Notes under the pieces: generated by a model
Seen by the model: the letters and a program-made list of their open reading frames with translations, nothing else
The model's database searches: none
What the model was told of the DNA's origin: nothing
Translations under genes and position numbers: made by a program
Source: Candidatus Omnitrophota bacterium
Lineage (GTDB): Bacteria; Omnitrophota; Gorgyraeia; Gygaellales; Profunditerraquicolaceae
DNA: 6,386 nucleotides
Direction: 5' to 3'
Assembly: GCA_020063525.1 (NCBI GenBank)
Contig: JAGUUJ010000060.1
Coordinates: 1-6,386 of the forward strand
In this document: one piece after another, positions 4,840 through 6,386 of the stretch
Layout: every line of letters starts with the position of its first letter
Numbering within the stretch: position 1 is the first letter of the stretch

Positions 4840-6386
4840 TTGCCGCAACATTTTTTATATTTCAGTGGCGTGCCGGTTATAGAATTTATTTTTCCGCACG
4901 GGCAGGGGTCATTACGACCGACTTTGGGGCCGGATACCTGGGGAGATGACTTCATAACTTTTGGGGATACAAGAGGCGTTTCTTCCGTCGCTATATTCTC
5001 TTGGGACCTTTCTATCCTCGTAACTTCAGGATGTAAAAATTCCTGCGAAACCGAACTGAACACGCCTCTAAATCTTTCCGGTTTAGCTGCCTGTAACCTA
5101 AAGATAGTCTCTACCGCTTCTTCTTCGATGCCGGTAATCATCTGGCTAAACATTTCAAATCCTTCGCGTTTATATTCTACCAGGGGGTCGCGCTGGCCGA
5201 CAGCGCGTAACCCTATCCCTTCACGTAAATAATCCATAGCATAAAGATGGTCTTTCCATTTAATATCAATTATCTGCAAGAAAACCATGCGTTCTAAATG
5301 ACGCATCATATCCGTACCTAAAGACCTTTCTTTCCCCTCATAAGCCTCAATTACATTCTTACTTAATTCTTCTTTTAACTCATCTCTATTTAACTTTTGT
5401 ATTTTAAGGGTATCAAGCCCTATATCAAACTTTAATTTTAAGGTGCTGGTCAGGCCGGCAATGTCCCATTCTTCGGAACTCACTTTATCATCTGTATGCA
5501 TTGCCGTAATGTCTCCGATAATTTTATCAATAATGCTTAATATGTCCTCTTTAATAAATGTGCCTTCCAGGACAGAACGGCGCTGTCCGTAGATTACTTC
5601 TCTTTGTTTATTCATTACGTTGTCGTATTCCAGAAGTTGTTTTCTGATTTCGAAATTGTACTGCTCAACGCGCCTCTGGGCAATCTCAATGGATTTTGTA
5701 ACCCAGGGATGTTCAATCACCTGGCCTTCTTCTAAGCCTAATTTATCCATAATACCTACAAGCCTGTCTGAACCGAACAGGCGCATCAGGTCATCCCCTA
5801 ATGATACATAAAATCTTGATGAGCCGGGGTCTCCTTGGCGGCCCGAACGGCCGCGCAACTGATTATCAATGCGGCGTGCCTCGTGGCGCTCTGTGCCCAA
5901 AACATGCAGGCCCCCCAATTCCACAACCTTTTTATGCTCTTCATCAGTCTCTTTTTTGTACTGTTCTAACAACTTTTTATATTCGTCTGGATAATTAAGG
6001 TCATCGGGTTTTAATTTTTGTTTGGCCAGATTTTTTGCCATGAATTCAGGGTTACCTCCCAACAAAATATCCGTTCCGCGGCCTGCCATATTGGTAGCGA
6101 TAGTTACTGCTTTGTATCTGCCGGCCTGGGCAACAATCTGAGCTTCCATTTCGTGGTATTTGGCGTTGAGCACCTGATGAGGCACGCCCCGCATTTTAAG
6201 CATCTCCGAAAGCCGCTCGGATTTGTCTATAGTTATGGTGCCCACAAGAACGGGCCTACCCTGATTATGAAGTTCAGCGATGTCGTTTACTACCGCACTG
6301 AACTTTTCTTTCTCGGTCTTATGAACACAATCAGAATAATTTGTCCTTATAAGAGGCCTATTGGTTGGGATAGTCATCACATCCAG
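4836..6386 (-). CDS. secA: Preprotein translocase ATPase SecA, C-terminal part (5' end beyond window)
   Basis: SecA is the cytoplasmic ATPase motor that pushes unfolded preproteins through SecYEG. The window holds 516 residues, roughly the last 60 per cent; the frame is open through the right edge, so the Walker A part and preprotein-binding domain lie outside. Counting from the edge, the fragment starts in the second nucleotide-binding fold (IPTNRPLIRTNYSD, about 5-18), with motif V TNMAGRGTDI (98-107) and motif VI LRGRSGRQGD (177-186, with the arginine finger). The helical scaffold and wing regions follow, including YDNVMNKQR (254-262) and IKWKDHLYAMDYLREGIGLR (375-394). A variable acidic/serine linker (about 440-485) leads to a terminal zinc finger (GRNDPCPCG to CCGK). 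That finger has 15 residues, not the usual 8, between its CxC and CC pairs. The stop overlaps the lnt start by 4 bases, placing secA upstream of lnt in the same operon. An internal Met near the edge is not the start. Confidence 0.97.
   Translation of the reverse strand: MDVMTIPTNRPLIRTNYSDCVHKTEKEKFSAVVNDIAELHNQGRPVLVGTITIDKSERLSEMLKMRGVPHQVLNAKYHEMEAQIVAQAGRYKAVTIATNMAGRGTDILLGGNPEFMAKNLAKQKLKPDDLNYPDEYKKLLEQYKKETDEEHKKVVELGGLHVLGTERHEARRIDNQLRGRSGRQGDPGSSRFYVSLGDDLMRLFGSDRLVGIMDKLGLEEGQVIEHPWVTKSIEIAQRRVEQYNFEIRKQLLEYDNVMNKQREVIYGQRRSVLEGTFIKEDILSIIDKIIGDITAMHTDDKVSSEEWDIAGLTSTLKLKFDIGLDTLKIQKLNRDELKEELSKNVIEAYEGKERSLGTDMMRHLERMVFLQIIDIKWKDHLYAMDYLREGIGLRAVGQRDPLVEYKREGFEMFSQMITGIEEEAVETIFRLQAAKPERFRGVFSSVSQEFLHPEVTRIERSQENIATEETPLVSPKVMKSSPQVSGPKVGRNDPCPCGKINSITGTPLKYKKCCGK
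4845..4904 (-). other. Variant SecA C-terminal zinc-binding motif (CxC-x15-CC)
   Basis: The SecA tail normally reads CPCGSGKKYKxC(C/H), with 8 residues between the second cysteine and the last metal-binding pair. Here it reads CPCGKINSITGTPLKYKKCC: the four cysteines and the KYKK run are kept but the spacer is 15 residues. The site binds zinc and, in E. coli, contacts SecB and phospholipid. The extra loop may be a lineage trait. Function is probably kept because all four ligands are present. Confidence 0.75.

Noticed and set aside
4807..5232. Plus-strand 141-codon frame
   Set aside because: It is antisense to the secA C-terminus, which is firmly identified on the other strand.
5801..5998. 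Plus-strand 65-codon frame
   Set aside because: It is antisense to the SecA motif V/VI region; nothing recognisable in it.

Overview
The window is chromosomal DNA from a low-to-moderate GC bacterium, and almost all of it is coding. It holds six protein genes. Three are cell-envelope genes packed head to tail on the minus strand: secA, lnt and a secreted M23 peptidase. A complete Lnt (apolipoprotein N-acyltransferase) implies a diderm, Gram-negative-type envelope. An adenosine-specific kinase of the PF04008/COG1839 type, repeat-peppered genes and a variant SecA zinc finger would suit an uncultivated lineage, for example in the Omnitrophota/PVC neighbourhood. That placement is a weak inference and cannot be settled from this window.

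Layout. Positions 1-482 (minus) carry nearly all of an adenosine-specific kinase-like gene, cut by the window edge within its last codons. Positions 483-675 are a divergent intergenic region with several inverted repeats and candidate promoters on both strands. Positions 676-1593 (plus) encode a full-length cation diffusion facilitator (CDF) metal exporter. It meets a minus-strand major facilitator (MFS) transporter (1590-2783) tail to tail, and the two stop codons overlap. Upstream of the MFS gene lie the M23 peptidase (2810-3298), lnt (3295-4839) and the C-terminal part of secA (4836-6386, running off the right edge). The secA/lnt and lnt/M23 junctions are 4-base stop-start overlaps (ATGA and GTGA), and the MFS gene follows 26 bases later, so these four genes look like one operon read from right to left.

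How the genes work together. SecA drives preproteins, including prolipoproteins, through SecYEG. Lnt adds the third acyl chain to the resulting lipoproteins. The M23 protein is probably exported and cuts or remodels peptidoglycan. The MFS protein is a transporter of unknown substrate that may simply be co-transcribed. The CDF pump is a separate metal-homeostasis unit.

Most unusual feature. The lnt gene is interrupted, in frame, by five clusters of degenerate short tandem repeats. Three have a 7-base period built on AGGT, and two have an 8-base period built on GTTC. The clusters fall at the N-terminus, in loops between membrane helices, in the linker before the catalytic domain, or in a loop of that domain, and both families occur in both orientations. 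A related 8-base repeat covers the stop codon of the M23 gene, and a different palindromic element sits in the central loop of the MFS gene. This looks like small repetitive elements spreading into insertion-tolerant places in essential genes. No CRISPR array, tRNA, rRNA or transposase gene was seen.
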